Below, one piece after another: positions 44,905 to 54,248 of a stretch of DNA of 64,000 bases. The DNA is from Leguminivora glycinivorella. Taxonomy: Eukaryota; Arthropoda; Insecta; Lepidoptera; Tortricidae. Position 1 is the stretch's first letter; the number at the start of each line of letters is the position of its first letter. A program made the translations under genes and the position numbers. The stretch is from positions 4,464,001 to 4,528,000 of the forward strand of contig NC_062985.1 in the NCBI RefSeq assembly GCF_023078275.1, written 5' to 3'. The notes beneath the pieces were generated by a model. It was given only the letters and a program-made list of their open reading frames with translations. It made no database searches and was not told the origin of the DNA.

Positions 44905-45425
44905 GTACTTGCATATAGATGGCGTTGTAGTCGCAGTACTAGTGGCGACTGGAGTAAGGTTATATTTGAATGCCATCCCTTTCAGTAGCGATGGATCTGA
45001 ATATTAAAGAGAGATGATAGTAATATAACGTCATTCGCCAATTGATTCGGTCAAACTGTGTTTTTTGAAAAAAAATTAAATCCAAATAAAAAGAAATGCG
45101 GTTTGATACCTTAGGGTGTGCTTTGCGCACACTAGCGTCCCCTTCCCCCCCACCTGATGCAACCCCCGCTTTTACCCTAAAATATGTCCCAAAATTCAGT
45201 TGTTGTGGTATACTCTTGGGTCGACAGGTTCGTTTTTCGTCACGTTCCTAAATTTGTCCGATTCTGCTTTCGTCAGCCATTCTTTATTTGTCACTATCAT
45301 CGATGGTCTTTCTCAACTACGGTCAATTTCGTATCAGTCTCGTTCTTTACTCGTCATAATCTTCTTTCGGCATGTTCGCTGTTAAATCTATGTTTTTCGT
45401 GTTTTTTCGTAGTAGTTGGTACCGA

Positions 45426-45572
45426 CAAGCGCGGATCCAGCTTCGTGCCCAGGGGGGGGTCACGTGGTAAAGGCCCAGGCCCCAGGGGGGGATCACGTGG
45501 TCTATTTGTATGGCCAACCTAGGCTCCAGGGGGGTCATGACCCCCGACGACCCCCCCCTGGATCCGCGCATG
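45426..45572. mobile_element. hAT-like MITE, 147 bp, 8-bp target duplication
   Basis: CAAGCGCGGATCCAG at the left and CTGGATCCGCGCATG at the right, with poly-G and poly-C stretches inside (CCCAGGGGGGG, GACCCCCCCCTGG). GGTACCGA is present on both sides (45418-45425, 45573-45580). The 8-bp duplication and the CA ends fit hAT. Confidence 0.85.
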
Positions 45573-46273
45573 GGTACCGACCAACTTAGAATATGACCAA
45601 ATACGAAATGACGAAAAACGATTCATTCGAAATAAGAAAAAGCCAACAAAATGGCAAAGACGATAATGACTGCGTGTTGACGAATGAAGCTTAAATAATA
45701 TTATCCTAAACTAGAACTTCTTATTGACCTATAAAAAAAAAATCATACATATAAGACATACCTTTCTGTCGATAGATATGTTTTTAAAACACCTAAAATT
45801 CGAATAAAAGACACTGTGCTAACGCGACGCGAGCCCGCTCAGTCTGCGCCGAGCGCTCGAAGACAACGGACCTGCGTTTGATCGTCCGGCGCACCTAGCT
45901 TTCGTAAGCAGCGCGATAGTTCCGAGAAGTGCCGTAAACTGCGAGTAAACAAATCTTGATCCTTTAAAAAAGGTGCGTTTAAACGGCGCGTGTTAGCACG
46001 ATCTTACGCGAGCCGAGCCGTCCGTGTAGATGCGGCTCGGCTCAATACGAACGCGAGCCTGTGCGTTTACACGGCGCGAGGTAGCACGATCCTACGCGAG
46101 CCGAGCCGTCCGTGTAGATACGAACGAAAGCCTATTATATTGTTGCGATTTTTGTGACCGAGATGTTTTGGGTTCCATATTGATGGTTCCTCTTCATATA
46201 ATTCAATAAAGCTTTGAATCATATCATTGCTCCACTCCATAATTCGAACACATGAAAACGCCGATAAATAAAT

Positions 46274-47340
46274 TAATAGTTTAAAAACTCTAGAAAAACA
46301 CGCTTTTATAAATGCACGTAAAAGCCAAAAATAAATTATGGATCGTTCAAGTTGTCTCTATTTCTGGGATGAAGAGTAAACTATGTTGTTGTTGTTGTTG
46401 ATCGTCCTAGGACACCCCATAGGTGCATTGGGCCTCCACAAGATCCTTCCACGCCTTTCTATCTTGAGCCACCGCCTTGGCCTCGTTCCAACTCAGTCCG
46501 AACTCCCGCAACTCGTTCTCTACGCTCCGCCTCCAGGTGTGTACGGGGCGTTTGCGGGCTCGCTTTCCTCCTTGAGGCCGCCACTCAAACGCGATACTGG
46601 CGCTGTTGGTAGCTCCTCTTCGAAGGGTATGACCGATCCATCTCCATTTCCGCTGAGCCACTTCCTGTGCAATCGGAGGTTGTCGGCACACTCCACAAAT
46701 CCTCATTTCTTATGGTCTTCGGCCAGAAGATACGGAGGATCGACCGGAGGGACTTATTGACAAACACCTGTAGTTTGTGCGTTAGCCCCTTTGTCACTCT
46801 CCATGTCTCACAGCCGAAGAGCAGCACGGACTTGACTATGGATTCGAAGAGGGAGATTTTTACGCGGCGAGTAAGCACGTTTGAATCCCAGACAGGCTTG
46901 AGTTGAGCAAATGCAGCTTTTGCCTTCCTAATTCTGCTCTCGATGTCCTCGTCTGCACCTCCCTGACACGACAGTGTACTTCCGAGGTATACACACTTGG
47001 AAACTGATTCAAGTAAACTATGTGCTTTTAATTATAATATTTGATTGTAAAAGCACGTGGGGCGCTGCAGTCGTGCTGCAAGTCCAGTTAGCGCACCAAT
47101 CTGTGTAAACTGCTTCTCGTAATATAGTTTAACTTGATTTCTCAGCAAGTTATACAAAAAGATTTTCCTGTTACAGCGCCCCACGCTTTTACAATCAAAT
47201 ATTATAATTAAAAGCACAGAGTTTACTCTTCATTCCAGAAATAGAGACAACTTGAACGATCCATAATTTATTTTTGGCTTTTACGTGCATTTATAAAAGC
47301 GTGTTTTTCTAGAGTTTTTTAAACTATAAATTTATTTTAT
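46274..47340. mobile_element. Palindromic element split by an RTE-like insertion
   Basis: AAAAACACGCTTTTATAAAT and TATGGATCGTTCAAGTTGTC at the left are mirrored by GACAACTTGAACGATCCATA and ATTTATAAAAGCGTGTTTTT at the right. Inner arms TTTTAATTATAATATTTGAT and ATCAAATATTATAATTAAAA with GTGGGGCGCTG/CAGCGCCCCAC also pair. Removing 46386-47011 joins the left half. Confidence 0.8.
46386..47011 (-). mobile_element. RTE-like non-LTR retrotransposon fragment, 5' truncated
   Basis: On the - strand two open parts in different frames read LFGCETWRVTKGL...RSILRIFWPKTIRNEDLW and then VAQRKWRWIGHTLRRGATNS and RKAWKDLVEAQC. The WRWIGHTLR and RPxxTWRR blocks are typical of RTE-type reverse transcriptase C-termini. 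The 3' end is a (CAA)n tail ((GTT)n on the + strand at 46386-46400). AGTAAACTATG occurs on both sides (46375-46385 and 47012-47022), an 11-bp target duplication. A frameshift near 46700 makes it inactive. Confidence 0.9.
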
Positions 47341-47810
47341 ACTTTTTAGTCGTTAATAATGAAATACCTTTAAAATTTAAACATAAATTTATTCCAAGTA
47401 GGCGAATTTCGCAAGCCATTTGTGGCTAACACGTATTGCTACTTAATAATAATTAATACCACCTGATGTATAGGTACCAAGCTTATCGCAATAAAGTTTT
47501 TCATTGATTCATTTAATTATTTTAATTTTTATTTCAATTTCTATTTTATTGAGCTCACATTCTCTCCATCTCCGCCAGTGTGTCTGTATTGCATGGTGTT
47601 TTACCTGTCAGCTTTAGAACAATCTAGCTCTTCTATCTGGAGAGCACCAAGTAATTTTACTCTACTCAGGGCCATACATGAGCCTGTCCAACCGCAAAAG
47701 TAAGGGACCCTAAATACACCACTGCGTAGTGCCTTGCATCTTGTGCACGGTAGATGCCCAACTTGAAATCACTAGGAGTCAATGCAATCGATTAGGGTTG
47801 TGTCAGACGT

Positions 47811-48175
47811 CAGACTTTGAAACCTAATCGTAGTCAAAGTTTATTACAAGACTTTTCTAAGAAACCCAAAAACAGCTTTCATACGATGTTCCATCATGTA
47901 GTTCCAGTTCATATCTTCCGGCTCCATCATCAGACTTTGAAACCTAATCGTAGTCAAAGTTCATTACAAGACTTTTCTAAGAAACCCAAAAACAGCTATG
48001 ATACGATGTTCCATCATGTAGTTCCAGTTCATATCTTCCGGCTCCATCATCAGACTTTGAAACCTAATCTTAGTCAAAGTTCATTACAAGACTTTTCTAA
48101 GAAACCCAAAAACAGCTATGATACGATGTTCCATCATGTAGTTCCAGTTCATATCTTCCGGCTCCATCATCAGAT
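47811..48175. repeat. Tandem array 3, 120-bp unit, 3 copies
   Basis: CAGACTTTGAAACCTAATCG (or CTTAG in the third) starts at 47811, 47931 and 48051. CATATCTTCCGGCTCCATCA ends each unit. Spacing is exactly 120 bp. A 159-codon open frame results from the period. Confidence 0.95.
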
Positions 48176-48217
48176 CAGTTCAACAGTACCATATTATTGT
48201 ATTGTCATCAGGCCCCG

Positions 48218-48359
48218 TAGCCGAATGGCATTTTTCCGACGCCAAACGAAAGCGATACGCCGCTGGCTCTGTCGCGCCAATACGCAAGCGCGATAGAGAT
48301 AGATATCTACTAGCGCTTCGTTTCGTGAGCGTTTCGTGAGCGATTGTGCCATTCGGCTA
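48218..48359. mobile_element. Family D MITE, copy 2
   Basis: TAGCCGAATGGCATTTTTCC to TTGTGCCATTCGGCTA, the reverse complement of copy 1 (33729-33870) over its whole length. It begins a few bases after tandem array 3. Confidence 0.85.
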
Positions 48360-48889
48360 GCCACCCAGAACTGCATGCAGCTGCCAATTTTCATTACGCT
48401 ACGATCCTTGGAAGATGGTTAAATTAGCCTCCGTAGATTCCATTACATAGTAACTATGTAATGGAATCTATGTCATAACTCATAGTTAGTTACATACACG
48501 ACGACTTAATAAAAGCGTGTTAAAAACTTAAAACTCGACTTCCGTCGTCGCGCGCTTTGTACCATCTGTTTAGACGGCGCGTATTAACACGAGCCGAGCC
48601 GAAGATGGCGCGCGCGCCTTTGATCCGTGTCGAAAAAACCGACAAGTGATGGATCGCGCGAACTTTGCCGAGCCGAGCCGAGCCGCGCCGAGCGTAGCTG
48701 TTTAAACGGCGCGTGGCGCGCCGGATCACGAGCCGAGCCAGGCTCGGCTCGCGTTATCGCGCGCCGTTTAAACGCACCTTTACACCTTATGCAATTTTAG
48801 CATTCGACATGCTTTTCATATGATTTTGGATTTTAAGTTATACGTGAAGTTTGTTGAGAGTTTGAATTATTATTATATTTTGGGACCAG

Positions 48890-49829
48890 GATGAGGTTCT
48901 GGTTCTCATGATGATGGAGTCAGGCAGGAGATGTTCAACAGAACTGCTATTCTACTTATCATAACTCCACCATGTTTGGGCTCTTTAGATTTGGGCTGAT
49001 GAGCACCATCGATCTAGATGAGGTCCAAGGTCTCATGATGGAGTCAGGAGGTGGTCAACAGAACTGCTATTCTCCTCATCATAACCCCATCATATTTGGG
49101 CTCATTAGATTTGGGCTGACGAGCACCATCGAACTAGATGAGGTCCAAGGTCTCATGACGGGGTCAGGAGGTGGCCAACAGAACTGCTATTCTCCTCATC
49201 ATAACCCCATAATGTTCGGGCTCATTAGATTTGGGCTGACGAGCACCATCGAACTAGATGAGGTCCAAGGTCTCATGATGGAGTCAGGAGGTGGTCAACA
49301 GAACTGCTATTCTCCTCATCATAACCCCATCATGTTTGGGCTCATTAGATTTGGGCTGACGAGCACCATCGAACTAGATGAGGTCCAAGGTCTCATGACG
49401 GGGTCAGGAGGTGGCCAACAGAACTGCTATTCTCCTCATCATAACCCCATCATGTTCGGGCTCATTAGATTTGGGCTGACGAGCACCATCGAACTAGATG
49501 AGGTCCAAGGTCTCATGATGGAGTCAGGAGGTGGTCAACAGAACTGCTATTCTCCTCATCATAACCCCATCATGTTTGGGCTCATTAGATTTGGGCTGAC
49601 GAGCACCATCGAACTAGATGAGGTCCAGGGTCTCATGATGGAGTCAGGAGGAGGCCAACAGAACTGCTATTCTCCTCATCATAACCCCATCATGTTCGGG
49701 CTCAATAGATTTGGGCTGACGAGCACCATCGAACTAGACGAGGTCCAAGTTCTCATGATGGAGTCAGGAGGTGGTCAACAGAACTGCTATTCTCCTCATC
49801 ATAACCCCATCATGTTTGGGCTCATTATA
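48890..49829. repeat. Tandem array 4, 120-bp unit, about 7.5 copies, 240-bp dimer
   Basis: GAGGTCCAAGGTCTCATGA recurs at 49020, 49140, 49260, 49380, 49500, 49620 and 49740. Two unit types alternate: CATGATGGAGTCAGGAGG with TGTTTGGGCTC, and CATGACGGGGTCAGGAGG with TGTTCGGGCTC, giving a 240-bp dimer over most of the array. The 330-codon open frame is a result of the period. Confidence 0.95.
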
Positions 49830-49854
49830 AATATGTGGAAGGTCGTTAATAATA

Positions 49855-50095
49855 ATAAATGTTTTATTAGGGTACCCCTACATGTAAAGAGGGGACAGAT
49901 ATTTTTTTTTATCTACTACTTTTTTTTTATCTGTATTCATATACATTCAATAATTTTTTTTTAATCGGTCCAGTAACAACGGAGATATCGAGGAACAAAG
50001 ATAAAAAAATTAAAAAAATAAATAAACATACAGACGAATTGAGAACCTCGCCTCAAATCTCTCAGATTTGAGGCGACGGTTAAAAAGTGACACAT
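49855..50095. repeat. Fragments of dispersed repeats after array 4
   Basis: TGTTTTATTAGGGTACCCCT and ACATGTAAAGAGGGG are a piece of family A. AATCGGTCCAGTAACAACGG, AGATATCGAGGAACAAAG and ACAGACGAATTGAGAACCTC are a stock phrase of lepidopteran repeats, here ended by a short hairpin (CGCCTCAAATCTC..GAGATTTGAGGCG type). Confidence 0.6.
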
Positions 50096-50345
50096 CATGA
50101 GCAGTTCCAATGCACCAAATGTCACTGTTCTGGACGTAAGTGCATGCTGTTCTTATAAAAATATGAAAGTCACTATAACTATGCCGTTTAGATTTAGGGA
50201 GTTCCGGTCTGACCATCATCAACAGTTCCACTGCACCAAATGTCATTGTTCCGTACGTAAATGCATGCTATTCATATAAAAACACAAAAATCGCTATATG
50301 TATGCCTTTCAGACTTGAGGAGTTCCCTGGATTTCTCCAGGATCC
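50095..50345. repeat. Tandem array 5, about 120-bp unit, 2 copies
   Basis: CAGTTCCAATGCACCAAATG at 50102 and CAGTTCCACTGCACCAAATG at 50223 (121-bp spacing), each followed by a GTAAGTGCATGCT/GTAAATGCATGCT phrase and an A-rich part, with the start of a third diverged unit. Confidence 0.8.
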
Positions 50346-50682
50346 CATCATCAGAACTGGGTTCTGATAAAAATGGGACCAATCAGTATGCATATACATT
50401 CAATAAAAAAACAGAAATCACTATTAAACTATTCTCTAATTTCAAGTTCCTAACTAAAATTTTCCTAATAAAAAAAAAACAAATTGATCCCGATACAAAC
50501 TTTCACCCCCTTTTTCCCTCTACTAGGGGTGTAAATTTTCATAATCGATTCTTATCTCTTCGAAATTTTGTTAATGCAATCTATACAAATTTCGACTTTC
50601 TAGCTTTCGTAGTTTCGGCTCAGCGGTGTTGGTTGTTGAATCAATCAATTAGGAAACCTGTATTTATATATGTATATGTAGA

Positions 50683-51537
50683 CTATAGTATGAATTTTTT
50701 GAAACGAACGTTTCTAAACAAAGGTATTGTTCCTTTTGTGTTGAGCGGGAGCTTCTGTATTTGCACGTGCTAAGACAACAAGAAGCAACTGTATCCTGAT
50801 AATTGTAAGGTTCAAATCTGTACAGCAGCAAATTTGAGATAGATTATTTTGGAAATGCGAAGCGATAGACCACACCGCTATAGGTGCGAAAATACAGCGC
50901 TTCTAATACTTTGATACTTGATGGTGTAAGTATAGTACATATAGTTATAATAATCATCGGTAATATGTCAGTCTGTATAATAAAAATAACACGTTTAAAC
51001 AGCGAAACTGCCAGATTAAAAGGTTGATAAGCACCTGGCACCTTAAGGTGTCATCGCAAAGTGACAATAAACACTGATAAGGTTTTTCAATCTGACCGCC
51101 ATTGTTATGTTTTGTTATAAATACGGTTTACGGTTTGTTTAGTTATTTATGTTATTTTATATATCAAGACTTGTACCTAATATTTATGTAATTACTATTT
51201 ATATATTGCTATATACAATTGTTAATTGTTAACAAAATCATTAATAAAAAATAACAGTGATAATATACGTGTTTCATTACTTACAGCACCACCACCAAGT
51301 ATCAAAGTATTAGAAGCGCTGTATTTTCGCACCTATAGCGGTGTGGTCTATCGCTTCACATTTCCAAAATAATCTATCTCAAATTTGCTGCTGTACAGAT
51401 TTGAACCTTACAATTATCAGGATACAGTCGCTTCTTGTTGTCTTAGCGCGTGCAAATACAGAAGCTCCCGCTCAACACAAAAGGAACAATACCTTTGTTT
51501 AGAAACGTTCGTTTCAAAAAATTCATACTATACTATA
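50683..51537. mobile_element. Inverted-repeat element with about 245-bp arms
   Basis: TATAGTATGAATTTTTTGAA through AGTATTAGAAGCGCTGT-type sequence occurs on both sides of a 360-bp AT-rich centre: the left arm at 50683-50930, the right arm (reverse complement) at 51290-51537. Examples are AACAAAGGTATTGTTCCTTT against AAAGGAACAATACCTTTGTT and CCACACCGCTATAGGTGCGA against TCGCACCTATAGCGGTGTGG. The arms are nearly identical. Confidence 0.88.
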
Positions 51538-52202
51538 CTTTTACTACATTCATACACCTTATTTACTACTACCATACCATGAACAGGAAATTCCCCGTAT
51601 AAAATTGAAAATTATGTTAGTACCAATTTAATTCAAAACTATCAAGATTATTTGTGTCGGCGTTGAAACGCGCGTTGAGTTGCAGGTTTAAGTTTTGGGG
51701 AAAGTGTACATTTTAGAAAAAAGTTGTCAATGAAAGAAATAATCGCAAATTATAAATGCAGACATCAATCGCAATGAAAAAATCAACAGTGATGGACTCT
51801 AATAAAAATGAAAGAAATAATGCTCATGAAATTCCCAATAAGAAAGGTCATATAATATTTTTTGATATCATGCACTATTTTCATGTTATCTATATTTTGT
51901 TTAATATTTAATCAAAATTAATTATTTTATAGACACTTTTTTCCTAACTCTGATACTTTTCTCAAAAATGAAGAAAAACCGTAAACCGGGACCTATTTCG
52001 TGCTAAAAGGGGGTGTTGCGTCAGGGGGACGGTAGGGGACGCTAGTGTGCGCAAAGCACCTTATCCTAAGGTACCATACTACATTAAAGTTTAGCTGCAT
52101 TTTTTTATTTTTATTTCCCATACATTCGCACACAACTTGACCGAATCAAATGGTAAGTACTCCGGTTGGATGAAGCGGTAGTTTCACTATCATAATAAAT
52201 TT

Positions 52203-52270
52203 TAGCGCCTCATACAGCCCTAGTAACGTTGGGCGCTCCGTGGAAGGACCGGGCTGTCTCGCAATGCAAC
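52203..52270 (+). pseudogene. Decayed copy a of exon 7
   Basis: GCCCTAGTAACGTTGGGCGC followed by TCCGTGGAAGGACCGGGC and TGTCTCGCAATGCA tracks exon 7 from its GPNDDG codons through RLATQ, with scattered substitutions and no frame-preserving ends. It starts about 55 bp after the right end of the 7.1 kb inverted-repeat composite. Confidence 0.8.
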
Positions 52271-52317
52271 TAGTTTATTTATTTAGCAATTTGATTAGAG
52301 AAAACTACTGTGTTTCA

Positions 52318-52440
52318 TGAGGCCCTACTAACATCGAACGCACTGTGGAAAGACTGGGCCGCCGCCATGCAGGTGTTTAAACGGGAGTCATAAGTTAGAG
52401 TTGAGTCAATAGATGGCACTCAAGTAGTTAGGAATTGGAG
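52318..52440 (+). pseudogene. Decayed copy b of exon 7 with its donor-side intron
   Basis: GAGGCCCTACTAACATCGAA through GCAGGTGTTTAAACGGGAGT matches the second half of exon 7. The match continues into the intron: AATAGATGGCACT...TAGGAATTGGAGTA corresponds to ATAGATGGCGTTG...GCGACTGGAGTAA just after the real exon 7. The retained intronic sequence shows genomic duplication rather than retrocopying. Confidence 0.85.
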
Positions 52441-52610
52441 TACATCTACGGCGAGTTATGGGCTCCTAGTGACTTCGGGCGCAACGTGGAAGGACCGAGC
52501 CGCCTGGCAAATGTCGCAAATCTCGAAATGTAGCCGTTCAGAGAGCCAGCCAGCCATAGCCAATCAGGCGCGATTTGCCTTTCCCCAAAAAATAGATGGC
52601 GTGAGTAGTT
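52441..52610 (+). pseudogene. Decayed copy c of exon 7
   Basis: CATCTACGGCGAGTTATGGG, then CTCCTAGTGACTTCGGGCGC and GTGGAAGGACCGAGCCGCCT, follows exon 7 from the IYSASWG codons to the RLA codons. The downstream intron echo TAGATGGCGTGAGTAGT is also present. Substitutions and a disrupted 3' part remove coding potential. Confidence 0.8.
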
Positions 52611-52904
52611 ACAAATTGGGTGCGTATCAATCGATATAACTTTTTTGATATATTTTTAGTCGTAATAACGATCATTTGATATAATATAACAACATATATT
52701 ATATCATATAACAACAAATAATATACTAACAAATTGTATAATTCTTATTTAATATAATGATAATTTTTTCGAATAACATTTATTATAATTATAACATACT
52801 TTGAGTATAATTATTATTTCCGATGATAAATAAATTGTATAACACAAATTATTTCTAAAGCACAGTTAAAATAAAAAAAAAAATGTACCATAAATTAGAT
52901 CCAT

Positions 52905-53050
52905 CATTTACCAGAAAAGTAGATTAGGTTAGAACTGTGGCCCCTACACACAATGCGCTGCTACCAGAAAAATAGGTTAGGTTAGAACTGTGACCCTTAA
53001 ACATATGTACTGCTATCAGAAAAGTAGGTTAGGTTAGGATAGAACTGTGA
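52905..53050. repeat. Three TTAGG-like motif units
   Basis: CAGAAAAGTAGATTAGGTTA, CAGAAAAATAGGTTAGGTTA and CAGAAAAGTAGGTTAGGTTA recur at about 55-bp spacing, each followed by GAACTGTGRCCC or a near variant. The core GGTTAGGTTAGAACTG also occurs inside the element at 23027-23642. Confidence 0.75.
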
Positions 53051-53760
53051 TCCCCCCGCAGGTTGCTCACCTTGTCGTGGTGGAGGGGCTTAGTAACCGT
53101 GGCTTGGTCACCCACGATGAAGCGAAGAAGCAACCAAGGCCGGCTTGTTGCTGGGCGAGCTGGCCCGAGGAGGACGCTCCAAGTGGGCTTGTAAAGCCCA
53201 CTTGAGACGCATCTGGGAGGACTGCCGTGGGAGGGAAGATCCGGCAGTATGGGATGCCGCTGTGTGCCCTCCCTCGGTAGCCGAGGTTGAATCGCAGGGG
53301 GAGAGGCGTGATGGTATAGCGGTGCGCCACACTCCCTACCCCCTGCGACCTTGGCGGGGTCGCTCCGCTGTAGCGGCATTGGTGGGGCCGCAAGGGAAGA
53401 GGAGTGCCGGTATTACGGTGTGCCGTTCTCCCTATCCTTTGCGGCCGACTTGGTTAGAGGTGGAACCAAAGACCATTTCCACCGCCGGGCGCCGGAAGTC
53501 TTCTGGCGCCCATGGCCTTTTTGTGGCGGACTCGAGGGGGTCCGTCACTGTACATATAAGCGGCCGAGGAGGAAGGTGCGCCCTGTCATCTGGCGCACTC
53601 ATTGTGGAGGGCCGTTGGGCAATTGGGCATCCGCGAAGAAGCTGCACGTGGGCGGCTGCCGCCGGCGAGGTCGCCGATGTGAGCGCAAGTGTTCCGGTAA
53701 CCCCGCCAACAAGGCGGCGAGGTGGCATGTGAGGGGGGGGGGTTAGTGGGTATACCGTGG
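53050..53760. other. GC-rich block, possibly non-LTR retrotransposon 5' region
   Basis: About 700 bp far richer in G and C than its surroundings. It starts CCCCCCGCAGGTTGCTCACC and TTGTCGTGGTGGAGGGGCTT and ends in a G run. Several overlapping open frames on both strands reflect the base composition. The opening recalls 5' ends of R1-type retrotransposons, but no protein motif confirms this. Confidence 0.35.
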
Positions 53761-54105
53761 CCACATTTTTAATCGAAGTGGCCACCATACACTAATACCT
53801 AAAATTGGTTTCGTATGTCAAATACTACAGGAAACAATTATTTCTTGTGCCAAACTCGATAAGAGTCTAGCCTATTATTTGTTCATCGGAAAATAAACAT
53901 TTTTAGAAAAAAAAACAATGGTGCTCGGTTTTTTTTCATAATTCTGAAAAAAAAACATTTGTTTTTTTTTCTATTTGCAACCCTAGGCTCGGGGGTTAAA
54001 ATGATTGACGGCTCGATACGAATACATTAATGAATAATGATATATGTATATGTACTGAGTAGATATGTTGGTTTGTAGGTTTATTCAAAATCTTTACTTT
54101 TACAG

Positions 54106-54185
54106 GGTCGCAACGGTAAAGGCGTTATATACGTTTGGGCCAACGGAAACGGAGGAATACATCGGGATAATTGCAACTGTGATGG
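54106..54185 (+). CDS. PCSK1-like: Convertase exon 8: oxyanion-hole exon
   Basis: Codons 330-355 plus two bases of codon 356. Acceptor TTTACAG, donor GTACGC. It codes GRNGKGVIYVWANGNGG and IHRDNCNCDG. N344 in WANGNGG is the oxyanion-hole asparagine; PC2 has Asp here, so PC2 is excluded. WANGNGG replaces the usual WASGNGG (Ser to Asn two residues before). D355 in CNCDG corresponds to a specificity-pocket Asp of furin. An open frame runs on past the donor, but it lacks the family continuation, which exon 9 supplies exactly when spliced at GG|GTACGC. Confidence 0.93.
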
Positions 54186-54248
54186 GTACGCATACATCGG
54201 GATACTTGATTGCAACTACTCCAGTGATTGAAGTACGCACTATTACGA

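Larger units (their letters stand above)
45970..48782. mobile_element. GC-rich inverted-repeat pair (family E) enclosing other insertions
   Basis: AAAGGTGCGTTTAAACGGCG at the left is mirrored by CGCCGTTTAAACGCACCTTT at the right. Both ends are followed by GAGCCGAGCCG words (46010-46125 and 48590-48760). Either one element of 2.8 kb with nested insertions, or two separate copies in opposite orientation. Confidence 0.6.
45040..52150. mobile_element. 7.1 kb composite bounded by about 140-bp inverted repeats
   Basis: Left: TGATTCGGTCAAACTGTGTT, GATACCTTAGGGTGTGCTTT, GCGCACACTAGCGTCCCCTT. Right (52010-52150): AGGGGACGCTAGTGTGCGCA, AAGCACCTTATCCTAAGGTA, ACACAACTTGACCGAATCA. The two ends are inverted and imperfect, and AAT occurs just outside both. 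Inside are nested elements and tandem arrays. It could be one large foldback-type element with later insertions, or two copies of a smaller element in opposite orientation. Confidence 0.65.
44905..54105 (+). other. Convertase intron 7 (9.2 kb)
   Basis: From GTACTT to TTTACAG. It consists of a 130-bp start, the 7.1 kb inverted-repeat composite (45040-52150), the three decayed exon 7 copies, an AT-rich motif-dense stretch (52620-52900), three TTAGG-like motif units, and a GC-rich block. 53765-54100 shows nothing. Confidence 0.8.

Noticed and set aside
48972..49964. 330-codon open frame as a repeat protein
   Set aside because: Product of the 120-bp tandem array; the frame runs out into AT-rich sequence.
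52905..53050. Interstitial telomere
   Set aside because: Only two adjacent TTAGG units at a time, inside a longer repeated unit.
53145..53788. Overlapping open frames of 74-195 codons on both strands
   Set aside because: Caused by the high GC content of the block; no motif, and frames overlap on opposite strands.
54106..54185. Assignment as PC2 (amontillado)
   Set aside because: The oxyanion-hole residue is Asn (WANGNGG), whereas PC2 has Asp; the rest of the catalytic domain also fits PC1/3 better.
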